Source: Caprella mutica (taxonomy: Eukaryota > Arthropoda > Malacostraca > Amphipoda > Caprellidae). Taken from it: 64,000 nt of DNA. Each line of letters starts with the position of its first letter. Within the stretch, counting starts at the first letter, position 1. The translations under genes and the position numbers were made by a program. Where the stretch lies: positions 218,677-282,676 of the forward strand of contig CANNZV010000254.1 in the NCBI GenBank assembly GCA_947561585.1, written 5' to 3'. This document shows positions 1 through 11,389 of this stretch, piece after piece. A model generated the notes under the pieces. That model saw only the letters and a list, made by a program, of their open reading frames with translations, was not told the origin of the DNA and did no database searches.

Positions 1-2
1 GT

Positions 3-2546
3 CATCGGGTAATCGGCTTCGCATCTATGATGTTCTCCAGTACACAGCTGAATTATTCTACACTTGATCGGGAGTTGTGTGCAGTAAGATGGGGTATAAA
101 AACATTTAGGCTGTTTTTGTTTGGTGTTGCCTTTGTACTGTATACTGACCATCAACCTTTGGTGCATTTACACAAAATGAAACTGGTATGCTCACGCTTA
201 GCTAGAACCATTGAGGAGCTTTCAGATTATGTCTTCGAAATCAGATATGTTCCTGGGCACTTAAATACAGCTGCGGATGCATTATCCAGAATTAATGGCA
301 ACAGTGTTGAACATACCTCTCCTGAAGATGACATGTCTCTACCTTCTGGTCTTGTAATCGATGGCAACCCTATACCAGGAGGTGGTGACTCTATGTTGTT
401 AAGTCTACACAAATGTCATTCTCGAATTCCTGATTCTCAACTTGGAACTGTACATCATCTAAGGGAGCAACTGGTTGATGAATTGTTAAAACAGCCTGAT
501 AAGTATAAATTAACATTAGATCGAATGTCTAGAAGAAATTTACGATTAATGAGATGTAAAGCACAATTGCATACATTTGATTTACTAATGGCTGCTAGTA
601 GAATATATTCAGTTGTTATCCATGTTTACTTTTGGTCTAAGTCTCCAGTAGTATACCAATTTGAAAATTATGATAATCTTATCCACCTTCAATGTCTGAG
701 TGTCATCCATTTTAATCCATTAATTAAATTGAGTAGCTATAAGGCTCCTGAAATTAGTGATTGTTCTATCAGCTCTGCTGAATCTCCTTTATTACCAACT
801 TCGTTTGTTGGTAATTGTGAAATGATTGGTGATTTTCATACAAATAATGTTGAACCAAATAATGACCCCTCTCTTTTCAGCTGCCGTGGTCGCTTCAGCT
901 GTAGCCATCCCGATTGTTGTCTGCCAAGGATTACAGCAACTCTTGGAGATGTCAGCGTGTGTGCAGTTGTCGACACGGGAGCTTAAATTAGTTTGATGTC
1001 TGTGTCAGCAGCCCTGGAGAAACTTAGAAGTGCAGGTCCTGTAACTATAACTAATGAGAATATTTGTGAGATAGTTGGTTTCTCAGGTCATCCTAAGACA
1101 ATTTCACAAACTGTAGAGCTAGCAATTTCGATTGGGTCCTTTTTAATGGATAAGCCACATAAATTTGCAGTAGTTGATGTAGATTGTTTCCCATACTGTG
1201 TATTATTGGGATGTGATATAATGCTTGAATATGCTCTGGATCTTGATATGAATAATGTTGTAGTAAGTCACATCGGTGTTCCTGTGGCTAGTTTAGTGAT
1301 AGATTCAACCAGTGCTTTTTCATCAGAAATATTTTCTGTAAAATCCATTCCAGCAGCATCTCATACTCTTGAAATGTCTTGCAAAGCAAATGAATTTCGA
1401 TTTGAGGTGAACGGATCAACACCTACAATATCCGGATTGTCTTTAATTGATGATGATCAGACATTTGAGATGTTGCAGAATAGTTGTTCCGTAATAAAGT
1501 CATTATCTAGAGCTGTGAGTGGGAAGTTACCACCTAAATTGTGGCCTAGAAACGTGCAACAATTCAAACGTTACAGTGATAATCTAGGTGTGGAGAATAA
1601 TGTTTTGGTATTCTATAATCCAAATCCCATTATAGTGGTACCATTTCAATTTCTAGTTGGGACAGTATTAATATTACACAGAGAACTCGCCCATGTAGGC
1701 AGAGATAAACTGCTAAGTCTATTAAGTTGTGTATTTTGGCACCCATCTAGATACAAGATTTGTAAGGACGTTTGTTCAACCTGTTTTAAGTGTCAAACTT
1801 TCAAAGAGAGCAACCGAACTGTCACTCCACCATCTCATAAAATAAGGTCAAGTTATCCATTTGAATTTCTAGCTGCTGACCTTATATCCTTTCCCAAGAC
1901 ACGAAGGGGTTTCATTAATTGTGTTATGGTGGTGGACCACTATTCTAAATGGGTTGCAGCAGTGCCAATAAGGGACTAAAGGAGTATGTCAGTAGTCAAT
2001 GCGCTAACAAATCAAGTTTTCCCTTTTATTCCCAGAGTACCCACTAATCTTCTCACAGATAACGGACCAGAATTCACATCTGCAGATTTTGAGAGTTTTC
2101 TCAATTCATATGGAGTCAAGCACAAGCTAACAACTCCATACCAGCTCTCTTCAAATGGTGCTGTGAAGCGGATAAATCGCACAATAAAGAATCTGCTGAG
2201 AAGTTTGAGTGATGCAGGATGCGATTGGGATGAGTATTTGTCTAAGGCCTTAATAACTTATAATAATACTATTCATATGGAGCTAGGAGTAACTCCTGAT
2301 TTTTTGTTAAGTAAAACACATTGTTTGGATATCAATCTAGTGTTAAATCCAATTAAAGAAACATGGAAATTAGGAAATCCGAATTTTGTTCCCTTTGAAA
2401 TAGGACAGAAAGTAATGCTTAAGATTCAAATGAGGGGAAATTTGAACACTAATAAGTTTTCTCCTAACTTTGAGGGACCATTTGAGGTCGTGAGTGTAAA
2501 CAGTAACGGGATAACGTATCAAATTAAAGATGATACTGGAGTAATA
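3..2546 (+). pseudogene. Ty3/gypsy pol fragment: RNase H, protease, integrase (5' end outside window)
   Basis: Polyprotein of a long terminal repeat retrotransposon, acting in element reverse transcription and integration. One reading frame runs from the window edge to 2546, broken only by TAA stops at 984-986 and 1977-1979. RNase H comes first (the FSSTQLNYSTLDRELCAV block, TDHQPL, then VPGHLNTAADALSR near 250-290). A spacer follows, then a retropepsin-like domain: AVVDTGA near 962-983 and a VLLGCDIM block near 1200-1225. Integrase follows with an HHCC zinc site near 1670-1795, then the core with D near 1875, D in LLTDNGPEF near 2050 and a degraded third acidic site (AVKRINR). The order RNase H-protease-integrase differs from the usual protease-RT-RNase H-integrase. 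The frame is cut at 2546 by a LINE insertion and resumes near 6022. Not functional as it stands. Confidence 0.9.
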
Positions 2547-2831
2547 GATGATATTGGAGCTGCGTAAACCTCGTACTGGTGTCTTAGGCTTAGCTGCATA
2601 CTCTCGCAAGGGTTTAGTATGTACTAGAGGAAGGCGATATGAATGCAGATGTTGAGAGTTTATTGTTTTGAAAGTTTGTGGTGAGTTTAGGGATTTTTAC
2701 ATATTTGGCATTTACCGTAGCCCATCTGCAGATGATCATATCTATGATTGTCTCACTAACTCGGTTGCACTGATTCAGCTGTCTGATATCAGGGCTTCAA
2801 TTGTCATGGCTGGGGACTTTAATTGTCATCA

Positions 2832-3528
2832 CAGTACATAGAATAGTATAGTACCCCAGTTACATGTATTATTCAAATTTATTCTCGGTAGGCTGTGACG
2901 TCATGTATGTAAACAAGAGGTCACGTCATAAGGCTCGTTTACACGAGGCTAGTTTACACGCTGCTAGCTGGCGAGTTTACAAGCTGGCGAGTTTACAAGC
3001 TGGCGAGTGAGATAGTGATGATGACCCATACTCTTTTCAACTAGCCAACATGATGACACGAGGCGAGTGCACTAGAAGCTTGTAAACTCGCTATCTTGTA
3101 GCGAGTAAACTAGCCTCGTGTAAACGAGCCTTAAATTAGTAAACAGAATTGCTGTGGGTCACGTGGAATAGAGAATTAAGACGCGACCGATCTGAATAAT
3201 GATCTTGAATAAATCATCTTCTTCAAGTTTAAAAATTTGTTACTATTTTGGGTGTAAAAAGACCAGTAGCAATTTCATCAACAGTCATTTTTTAATTTTC
3301 GTCCGTATGACTATAAAGATTGGATAATAGCATGCGGTAATGTGGAATTAAAAAAAATATCACCGAAAACGTTATTTAACAAAAGTTGGGTGTGTTGCAG
3401 CCATCTTTTGTGTTTGTACTGTACGTACAAACGTACGCACCATTGTTGACATGTGACGTCACAGCCTACCGGGACACGCGTAATATCCCCCCTATAGCTC
3501 TGGGATACTATATATTCTCTGTATTGTG
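2832..3528. mobile_element. Nonautonomous DNA element with 9-bp target duplication (Mutator-like)
   Basis: The direct repeat TTGTCATCA flanks it at 2823-2831 and 3529-3537. Removing the insert and one copy restores the LINE endonuclease reading DFNCHHADWLG, so the boundaries are well supported. The two ends are imperfect inverted repeats of roughly 100 bp, including the stretch GGTAGGCTGTGACGTCA near 2887 and its reverse complement near 3454-3470. No transposase is encoded. A 9-bp duplication with long TIRs suggests the Mutator (MULE) superfamily. Confidence 0.75.
2929..3135. mobile_element. Small MITE nested in the 9-bp-TSD element
   Basis: About 32-bp nearly perfect terminal inverted repeats: AAGGCTCGTTTACACGAGG at the left and its reverse complement at the right end. 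Between them is GC-richer sequence with a repeated GCGAGTTTACAAGCTG motif. No coding capacity. The target duplication is not clear. Confidence 0.7.
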
Positions 3529-6021
3529 TTGTCATCATGCTGATTGGCTTGGTTCACGGACTACTGATGTTCATGGTAGAGCGGCATACGATTTTGTATC
3601 TGTAATGAATTTTACTCAACTTATCCACGAACCTACTCACCAGAGGGGAGGTACTCTAGACTCGGTAATGACTGATGTTCCTGATCTAGTTACAGCAGGA
3701 GTTTGTTCTCCAGTGGGGAATTCAGATCACTCCCATCTCTCTCTCTCTCTCTCTCCCTAAAGCAATCTTCTCCTGAGATCAACATTAAGAGAGATGTCTA
3801 TCTGAAAACTCAGGTTAATTGGAATGCAGTGAATGATGCTATTGCTGTGGCTCCGTGGGGTGATATTCGTCGCTCTGATGACCCGGGAATCAGTCTTGAT
3901 GTTTTTTTCCGCCGGATTGTTGCTGACCATGTTCCTGTTAGGAAGATCCTTGTGAGATCTAGAGACAAACCATGGTTTGATGCTGATTGTCGCAGGGCTT
4001 ATGAGTTGAATCAACAGGCTTTTTCTTTGTGGCGTCGACTGCGTACTAGTGAGGCATACGAGACGTTTAAAGATGCACAACGTCGTGCCAAGGCTGTGTA
4101 TGAGTTAGCAGAAAGTTCATATAATAGCCATACTCGTGATTTGCTCTCTTCTGCGAATGGTGCACATAAATGGTGGTCTACCTAGAAGAGTGCAATCTTT
4201 GGATCATCCTCCTCTATTCCTCCATTGTTTGGTATTGGAGGGGCCTTGGTTAGTGATCCTGTAGGGAAGGCTAATTTGTTATTGCATTGCTTTTAGAACA
4301 AACAGAACTTCGCTGCAGTTCCTCTACCTCCTTCATGCCATCCCAAACCTGAGCTCACGTCTGTTGTTTTCAGGGCGAGAGACCTGCGTCTGTTGTTGTT
4401 AGATCTTTCCTCTTATGGTGGTGTTGATCCGTCAGGTGTGTTTCCTCTTCTTCTCAGGAATGTTGCTAATGTGATTGCTAAGACCCTTGCTGCAGTGTTC
4501 CGGCGTATGATTTGCATGGGTTTCTTTCCTGCTTGTTGGCGAGTTGCGAGGATTACTCCCTTGCCGAAAGGTCCTGCTACCCCAATTGGCTCGGAGTACC
4601 GTCCAATTTCCATTACTTCTGTACTCTCCAAGACGTATGAGAAGCTTATAGCATCGAAACTTGGTAGGTTTCTGGAGAGAAAACATATTTTGCCCCCCCC
4701 CCCCCCCACTCAGTTTGGCTTTAGGAAGGGTCTGGGCACATGTGATGCTCTTCTACATATTTCACATATTATTCAATCTGCATTGGATTCTGGGGCTGAG
4801 GCAAGAGTTGTACAAATTGACTTTAGTGCGGCATTTGACAGAGTTAATCATGCTGCTATTTTGTATAAACTCCAGTCGATGGGAGTTGGCGGTTCGGTTT
4901 TGGCAGTTATTCGGCAATTCATGTCTGATTGACGACAGTGTGTCTCAGTTGATGGTTGTTGTGGTGAATTTGCTGATGTTGTTTCCGGTGTGCCTCAGGG
5001 TAGTGTTCTGGGCCCTTTGCTCTTCATACTGTATACGAAAGATTTGTTGGCATTGACAAATAATTTGTTGGTTAGCTATGCAGATGACTCAACATTGATA
5101 TCGGTTTGTAAAAAGCCTTCTGACAGGGTTATGGTATCTGAGTCACTGTGTTGTGATTTAGATCATATAAACAGGTGGTGCATGGATAATGGTATGGTGT
5201 TGAATCCTAATAAAACGAAATCTATTGTTTTTTCTAGAAGTCGCACTATCCAACCTGTATTCCCTGTGTTGCACATAGGTAATAGTGTTATTGAGGATGT
5301 TAGTGATGTTACTATCTTAGGTATGTCCTTTGATAACAAGCTAACATTCGAAGGACATTTGCGAAGGGTTGCAGCAACTTCTTCCCAGAAGATAGGGATT
5401 TTGAGACGGGCGTGGAGAATTTTTGGAGATAAGGATCTTATTGTCCAATGCTTTAGAAGTTTTGTGTTGCCAGTTTTAGAATATTGTTGCCCTGTCTGGA
5501 GATCTGCAGCCGACTGTCATCTACATCTACTTGACCGTGTTGTAAATCAAGCTTCATTTATGATGGATGGTGGAATCTCATGTGACTTGTGGCACCGGCG
5601 TGATGTAGCGACTTTGTCAATGCTCTTCAAGATTGTTGATAGACCTGAGCATCCAATCTGTCCTTATCTGCCTGCTCCTTATGTAGCTCAGCGCAATACA
5701 CGTTACGCAGCAAGTCGTCATTCTCGTACTTTTGAGAGTATTCGATGCAGAACTAAACAGTTTTCTATATCTTTTGTTCCAGCTTCTGTGGTCCTTTGGA
5801 ACTCATTGAACGATAGTATGTTTGCCGGTGGTAATGTTGGAGCTTTTAAATCTGAGGTCAACAAATTCCTTTTAGCTTGACCTTGGCTATCTTTTTTTTT
5901 TCTTCTTCTTCTTCTCCTCTTCCTTTTAGCCAGCTGGCGAATCACTGCGGGGGTCTGTGTGACTTGTGGGGCTTGCTCTTTCCCTGTAGAGTTTGCTCTA
6001 GTTTTTTTAATAATAATAATA

Positions 6022-6911
6022 TCTAGGGCTCATCATTCTAAGTTGAGGGTGTTTAAACTTCCACCTACTTATGTTCTTATTAACCCTCACTTTAAACCAA
6101 CCATTAACGACAATTCTGAGAATTACGAATATGCTAATGACAATGTTATTTTTGCAGGCAATTCTGGTCTGGGATCAGGTGACTCCACAGATTCTGGCTC
6201 CTCCATGGATTTATCTTCGGGTGACAGTGACTCTGGTTTCTCGGGATTTGGGCCCTCTGACAAATTAAATACAACGAAAAAATTGTCTGAAATTCTGTCA
6301 ACTAATGCTACAAATGATGATACTATTCTTTCTGTATGAAATCTTGCATTGGTTGCAGTTTTGAGAGAGTTAATGCAACTGAATGTCCTGAGTTTGAGGA
6401 GGTCCCTATCCTTGGAGGTCCTGTTTCTCCCGGAGTGGTCCTGGATGAGCTGGAGGACGTGAAGCTCATTGGATCGCAGAATGATTTTGCCAGTACTATG
6501 CATAGCATTAATGTTCTGGATTGGACTCTCAGTAGTTTTGAGCTTCCCTCAATTGATTCAGATGGCATGATTGATGCTAGTGGGGAGACTACTGAACACT
6601 CACTGGTTTACCATTTGGGTGCCAGTTCTGTTAGAAATGAAGAAATAGTGGTCTCTGAAAAAAGCAATGATTTTGCCGGATTTGATAATGCTACTATTGA
6701 TTCAGAAATTTATGAATGTTCTTCTAGGATAAATGACATAATGAAGTCTAACATGGATTATTCTCTTGATGTTAACTCTTCGAGTATTGAGAATGTTAAT
6801 GCTAGGCAATTGCGTTCGAGAGGAACTGTTGATGCATTGCCATGGGTTCAAGCTGCTACCCTAGAATGCGTTAAAACAAAGAAGAAAAGAATTAATTATG
6901 ATACGGCATAG
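6022..6911 (+). pseudogene. Ty3/gypsy pol, integrase C-terminal end and acidic tail (continuation)
   Basis: Downstream part of the gypsy polyprotein after the LINE. It opens with RAHHSKLRVFKLPP, the usual basic end of a gypsy integrase. A long Ser/Asp/Glu-rich tail follows, with GSGDSTDSGSSMDLSSGDSD at about 6170-6230. The first frame stops at 6337-6339; a second frame begins at the overlapping ATG at 6336 and runs to 6911, ending with ARQLRSRGTVDALPWVQA. The ATGA overlap could be a frameshift mutation or a real coupling of two ORFs; the decay elsewhere favours mutation. Confidence 0.7.
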
Positions 6912-7495
6912 TCTAATCATGCTTCATACTTTTGATTAGATATATATTATTGTAATTCTGTAAAAAATTCGTGCAAATAAATGAAAACGTTATATTTTTA
7001 GAGGAATGGTGGGGAGATATATGATAGAAAGTTGTTTTTAAAAAAATATATGATAAAAAAAATTATTTTTTGAATTTAATAGATAGCTAGGTAACATGAT
7101 TAATTGCCCACTTATTATTGCTAATCATTAATTGTTTTTACTGTGTTTCAAAGAAAAATGTTTTAGTATAGTATGTATATCTTGTTGGTAATGTTTGTTC
7201 CTTCTTTTGATGGTGTGAAGTGTATTTTATAATTGTATTGAATCTTAAATTTTGAATTCATTTTTGTTTTTAAATAAATATATTATTGTCAGGTTTTGAG
7301 TGGGGATCAATTCCGTAAAGTGAGCATTGAGCTTAGAACAGTTAATTTCAACCATACCTCAGTTTGGTGGGGAGGCATGAAGCCGTGTGGCCTTAATTAA
7401 ATGTTGCTATAACTTCACTATTATTTCTATTAACTGTTCTAATGCTCTTTTCAGATAATTATGTAAATCATTCATTTAATATAACTACTAAAAGT
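6912..7495 (+). other. Gypsy 3' noncoding region, LTR not delimited
   Basis: AT-rich sequence with no gene. Two similar purine tracts containing GGTGGGGAG (about 7007 and 7363) look like polypurine tracts next to an LTR, but no TG...CA pair could be fixed and no partner LTR is in the window. Confidence 0.35.
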
Positions 7496-8086
7496 TATAT
7501 TAAACACACACACTTTTACACTTCCACACTAGACCCCTCACATCTCCTACACTACATGCAAACTGAGAGGAGGACACCACGCACACTACACACCACTCCC
7601 TCCCACATCCGACAACACTTCTCTTCACAAACACATACACACCACTTTCACACAAATACCTCTAGCCTCCTCCTTTCCTAACAAACTCCTTTGGTCTAGG
7701 CCTCCAGCCATCGACCCTAGTGAGTCAGCCATGTCTCGTCGTGATAGGGTTACCCTATCACGTCTGAGATGTGGCCACCATCCTTCCCTTCCTTACTACA
7801 TGCACAGGATTGGGAGATCGGACTCTGATCGGTGCGACTTCTGTCAAGCCGATCAGAGCACGATCTCTCACATTCTCACACAATGTCCGTCACTACACCA
7901 ACACAGGACTACACACAACATTCACTCACTGGAGCACCTTTGGACCCATCCTCAGGCAGTTGTTAACTTCATGAGTGATGCGGGTTTCCCTTAGGCCCAC
8001 ACACTCTCACACAGTGCCTCAGGTGGCTGAAACCCAGGGCGCCCCTCTGTCCCGGCGAGGATGTTGGGGAGGTTAAACAACAACAA
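7496..8086 (+). mobile_element. LINE 3' end fragment, sense
   Basis: 5'-truncated non-LTR retrotransposon. It ends in a (CAA/AAC)n tail at about 8073-8088 and carries the end of its ORF2 (see 7731-7994). A second copy lies inverted at 29066-29875. A possible CTAAAAGT direct repeat borders it (about 7485 and 8087). Confidence 0.75.
7731..7994 (+). pseudogene. LINE ORF2 C-terminus with CCHC-like zinc motif
   Basis: The final roughly 87 residues of a LINE ORF2. They open with MSRRDRVTLSRLRCGHH and contain a CX2CX8HX4C motif (CDFC...HILTQC), typical of the extreme C-terminus of Jockey/I/R1-group ORF2 proteins and thought to bind the element RNA. The frame upstream is broken. The copy at 29180-29443 on the other strand is about 90% identical by eye. 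Confidence 0.75.
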
Positions 8087-8089
8087 CTA

Positions 8090-8573
8090 AAAGTAATTCA
8101 AATAACCTATTCTTCAGCTCACCTACCATCTCTGTGAGTTTGTGATAATAAAACAATAGTTGATATATTTATATTGTATTGCATTTGATAACATTTAAAC
8201 TGTATTAGGATCTATATTTGATACCATGCTTTTGTCCTCAGGGTTGTTGCTTCTCACGCCCCTTTACTCTTGTCACTACTCTGTGCTCAACTTGTCCATT
8301 GCCTTTCCACCATTGTCCTCACTCTGACCTGACCTGTAAAGAAACTAGTATTAGAGATAATATAATTAAGAGTCATCATTATCCTAATCATAAGGAAGAA
8401 ACTTTATACCTGAAGATATTTGGCCTGAGCATTATAAGATAATTGCGTACTGATACCCGCCAGTTACATCATCCTAAAGAAAACTCTGCAGAAAATACAC
8501 ATTATTTCTTTTAACTACGTAAAAATCAGTTATATATTTCATAATATTTGAATAATTGAAACTCTGCATGCTC
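8090..8573. other. No gene seen
   Basis: AT-rich sequence between a LINE tail and a foldback element. It may include remnants of the gypsy LTR. Short open frames here lack any recognisable motif. Confidence 0.5.
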
Positions 8574-9506
8574 CAGTCTGTATTTGGTGCACAAAATTCC
8601 ACTGACTTTTTGAAAAAGCTGAAAAAATCCTCCATAAATTTCCACTAATTTGGCTGATCCACCATCATTTTACCCATTTTTCCACCGAAAATTAATGGTA
8701 ACATAGGAATAAATAGCTATAAATCCACGGACTTAGCCAGAATATTATTTTCACTATGGACTGAATGGAGAAAAATTCCACTGACAAGTCTGTGCAATTT
8801 ACCATGAAATACAGTCTGGTGCATGCTATACTGCTACTACTAAGTAGGGACACTGCCAGTCTGTAAAGCAAAAGATGCATGAGGTGGTGAAGTTTATCCG
8901 GCGACTATTGAGGCCTTGAAATTTAAAATTAGTCTTCTGAATTATCCGGTGACAATTTCCTAATCAATTCCTATGTTTACATCATTACATGTAATAAATA
9001 TCTGGAGACTGATTGTGCATGCTTTGCAGACTGGGGACACTGTAAGGTTAATCATTTGTAAACTCCGCATTAATGTGGTTGAGTATTCATGAGTAACTCG
9101 TGTCAGAATTTGAGTTTTCCACTCTGGCCTGTGACACCAGATCGGCTCGGATCGAGTGTCTCAACTCTCAGGTACAATCATTATACCAGTCTCAGGCAGA
9201 CTGCAGAATGTGTCTCTCCTCCTGCAGAGATTTTATTTTGAGAGAGAGTTATTCTCTGACTCTCAGCAGCCAGCCTGTATTTCGTGGTAAATTCATGTCG
9301 GTGGAATTTTTCCCCTTTGAAATTAATATTCTGGCAAAGTCAGTGGAATTTTAGCTATTTATTCCTATGTTACTAATAATTTTCGGTGGGTAAATTGGGA
9401 AAATGTTGGTGGATCAGCCAAATTACAGTAATTACTGGAAATTTATGGTGGATTTTTTCAGCTTTTTGAAAAAGTCAGTGGGATTTTGTGCACCAAATAC
9501 AGACTG
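8574..9506. mobile_element. Foldback element with long inverted arms
   Basis: Left arm from CAGTCTGTATTTGGTGCAC at 8574; the right arm ends with its reverse complement at about 9489-9506. The arms extend inward at least 190 bp (through the motif TAACATAGGAATAAATAGCT) and, with lower similarity, to about 280 bp. No transposase. A related left arm lies at 44034-44280 and right-arm pieces at about 44685-44727. Confidence 0.75.
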
Positions 9507-9696
9507 ACTCAACAGCAGTCAGCAGATTCAAAATCTCCCGCAGCTGAATTAACCCTTTAGCGAGCCACTTTTTTTTTCTGACTTTGAAAAAAATATTTAA
9601 TAACTTTTTTTGAGTTTAGACATCAGTGAGTATATGAAAATCATTTGATGAGAATTTTTTTTTAATTTATAAAAAAAAATTGAAGAGGACACATAG

Positions 9697-9752
9697 GGTC
9701 AAGCAGGTAAATTGCGGCACACTAACAAACTGCGGCCTCTAACAACAGAAAA
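9697..9752. repeat. Single end of the GGTAAATTGCGG MITE family
   Basis: Contains AGGGTCAAGCAGGTAAATTG followed by CGGC and a second TGCGGCCTCTAAC motif. It matches the ends of the MITEs at 15353 and 15974. The opposite end is not found here. Confidence 0.5.
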
Positions 9753-9782
9753 ATCATAGCTTCAAAACACTCGTTAAAAACC

Positions 9783-10122
9783 AGGGCTGTGGAGTCGGAG
9801 TTGTAGTCAAAGCTTTTTTTGGTGGAGTTGGAGTCAGGAGTCGAAAATTTGTACCGACTCCTGACTCCAAGCTATTGATTTAAGTCACAAAAATTTGGGC
9901 CTATTTTATTTATTGTTCATCATGTTAAATATCTCTTAAGAACTAATAACTGCTCATAGCTATGAATTAAATCAATATTTATAGTTTAAACACTCAAATT
10001 ACTCAATATTGCTTATAAAAATGCTGTAAAACTGTTTGTTGGAGTCGGAGTCGAGGAGTCGGAGAAATTCTTTATAAAGGAGTCGGAGTCGAACATTTTG
10101 TGTACCAACTCCGCAGCCTTGC
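9783..10122. mobile_element. MITE of the GGCTGTGGAGTCGGAG type
   Basis: Begins AGGGCTGTGGAGTCGGAG and ends with the near reverse complement (ACTCCGCAGCCTT). Internal GGAGTCGGAGTCG repeats occur on both sides. A similar terminal motif occurs in nonautonomous DNA transposons of several invertebrates. No coding sequence. Confidence 0.7.
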
Positions 10123-11380
10123 AGTATTAATGTCTGTCCTGCTGGGAAGTAGTAACTTTGTCTCTGAACAGTGGAATGCCACTGTTTAATGAATGGTTTT
10201 CTTTGACTAAATTCCTAGAACAAACTTAACCTTTTCTTTTCTCTAACTGGAGAACATTCATAAGGCAAATGTCACCACCAAGAAAGGAAGCACAATTGCT
10301 GGTGCACATATAAGAAGTAGTGCGGTCCCTCTAGTCTTACAGCAGTGTTACTTTGAAATAGTTACTAACTACTAAATTGGTGAAATTAATATAGCTATCC
10401 TGAATAGCTAGTGCTCCTAATGAATCTCACAAATTCATTATTATCTGACCACTGCTATTTGAGATTTTCACTAAAACTTCAAATTTGTTGCCTGTTGGTC
10501 AATTCCTTTTAGTGTAACAATGGGTTGATTAGATAGTATAGGCTACAGCGAATAAACTTATTGGTGATGAGATTAACACTAAAATCACTAATAATCTAAT
10601 TGGTGATGAGAATAACATTGGAGATACAAGTCTTTACTCATTTAATTTTTTTATACATACACATATCATTACAAAAAATCTTTCCAATTTTCATACGAAA
10701 ACTAATTTAAGTAATTTCTATTTTCTGGAGGATCAAACTCAATCCCCTCATTAAGCCTGCAAGAAAAAGAAGAAGAAGAAGTAGACAGGGCGTTTCTCTA
10801 GATTAAAAAAAAAGTTGCAATAAAACTGGCTACATTACTGTTTACTTACTTGTCCCGTACGCTTTTTATGCACACCGCTTGCTACCAATGTTATCTTCAC
10901 CAATCTTTGGTGATCTGTTACAAAACCATGTTTCAGAGGCTGGCAAATGCCAAACTGAAACTTCTGCAAGCCAATTTTTGAGCCAAATTGGCTCATTTTT
11001 GATGATTTCAAGCTAAAATTAACATGGGAACATAGGAATTAATTCAAAATTTTAAGTCAATTACCTATATCTGATATTTGACCATTTGAAATGTAAGCCA
11101 ATTAATTGACTTTAACATAATCTTGAGTGTATAACATGGAAATCCCAATTTCCGTAAAAATATAGTTTAGCTTCAAACTCTGATTTCTAAATCTTTATGG
11201 GTGTAACTGATAGTGAATTGTTAATTATGTTATTTCTTATCTGTCAAGATTATCTGTTCTAATTACAGGTTCCATTATTTATCCTAAATTTCCGGTTTAA
11301 CTAGGCATAAATTGAAATTTTGTTGGCTGTTGCTAACATCTTGATAATCATTGCATACAAGACTCACTCAAATACTTACC
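10123..11380. other. Upstream region of MED8, no other gene seen
   Basis: AT-rich, no supported open frame or RNA gene. It should hold the MED8 promoter and 5' UTR. I do not see a convincing TATA box or initiator. Confidence 0.5.
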
Positions 11381-11389
11381 ATGATGCAG
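11381..11389 (+). CDS. MED8: MED8 coding exon 1
   Basis: Nine coding bases, ATG ATG CAG, followed by the donor GTATGT. The next exon continues REERG in phase 0 after an 81-bp intron. This start is chosen because MED8 proteins begin with MQREE. Confidence 0.85.

Larger units (their letters stand above)
2550..5880 (+). pseudogene. LINE endonuclease-reverse transcriptase, degraded
   Basis: Endonuclease motifs: FGIYRSPS and MAGDFNCHH before the insertion at 2832, continuing as ADWLGS after it at 3538, then GNSDHS near 3715-3735. A (CT)n run at about 3735-3756 coincides with a frame change. The reverse transcriptase is then in one frame to 5880 with stops at 4183-4185, about 4294 and 4930-4932. 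RT motifs: EYRPISITS near 4590, QFGFRKGLGTCDA near 4710, QIDFSAAFDRVNH near 4820, GVPQGSVLGPLL near 4990, YADDS near 5080. The C-terminal block VVLWNSLNDSMFAGGNVGAFKS precedes the stop. A poly-C run at 4693-4709 is a likely slippage site. It would have nicked DNA and primed reverse transcription; now dead. Confidence 0.88.
2547..6018 (+). mobile_element. CR1/Jockey-type LINE inserted in the gypsy pol
   Basis: Non-LTR retrotransposon, 5'-truncated inside the endonuclease and ending in a (TAA)n tail at about 6008-6021. Reading the gypsy sequence on either side (GTA ATA up to 2546; TCT AGG GCT from 6022) restores an unbroken integrase C-terminal frame, so the insertion boundaries are nearly exact. 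The short duplicated target is ambiguous because it merges with the tail. The element is itself interrupted by a DNA transposon at 2832-3528. The family resembles LINEs I associate with crustacean genomes, which is weak host evidence. Confidence 0.85.

Noticed and set aside
6071..6568. Overlapping frames on both strands in the gypsy tail
   Set aside because: Low-complexity Ser/Asp codons open other frames by chance.
8218..8442. 74-codon Cys-rich frame
   Set aside because: No conserved spacing, surrounded by repeat debris, no splice or start context.
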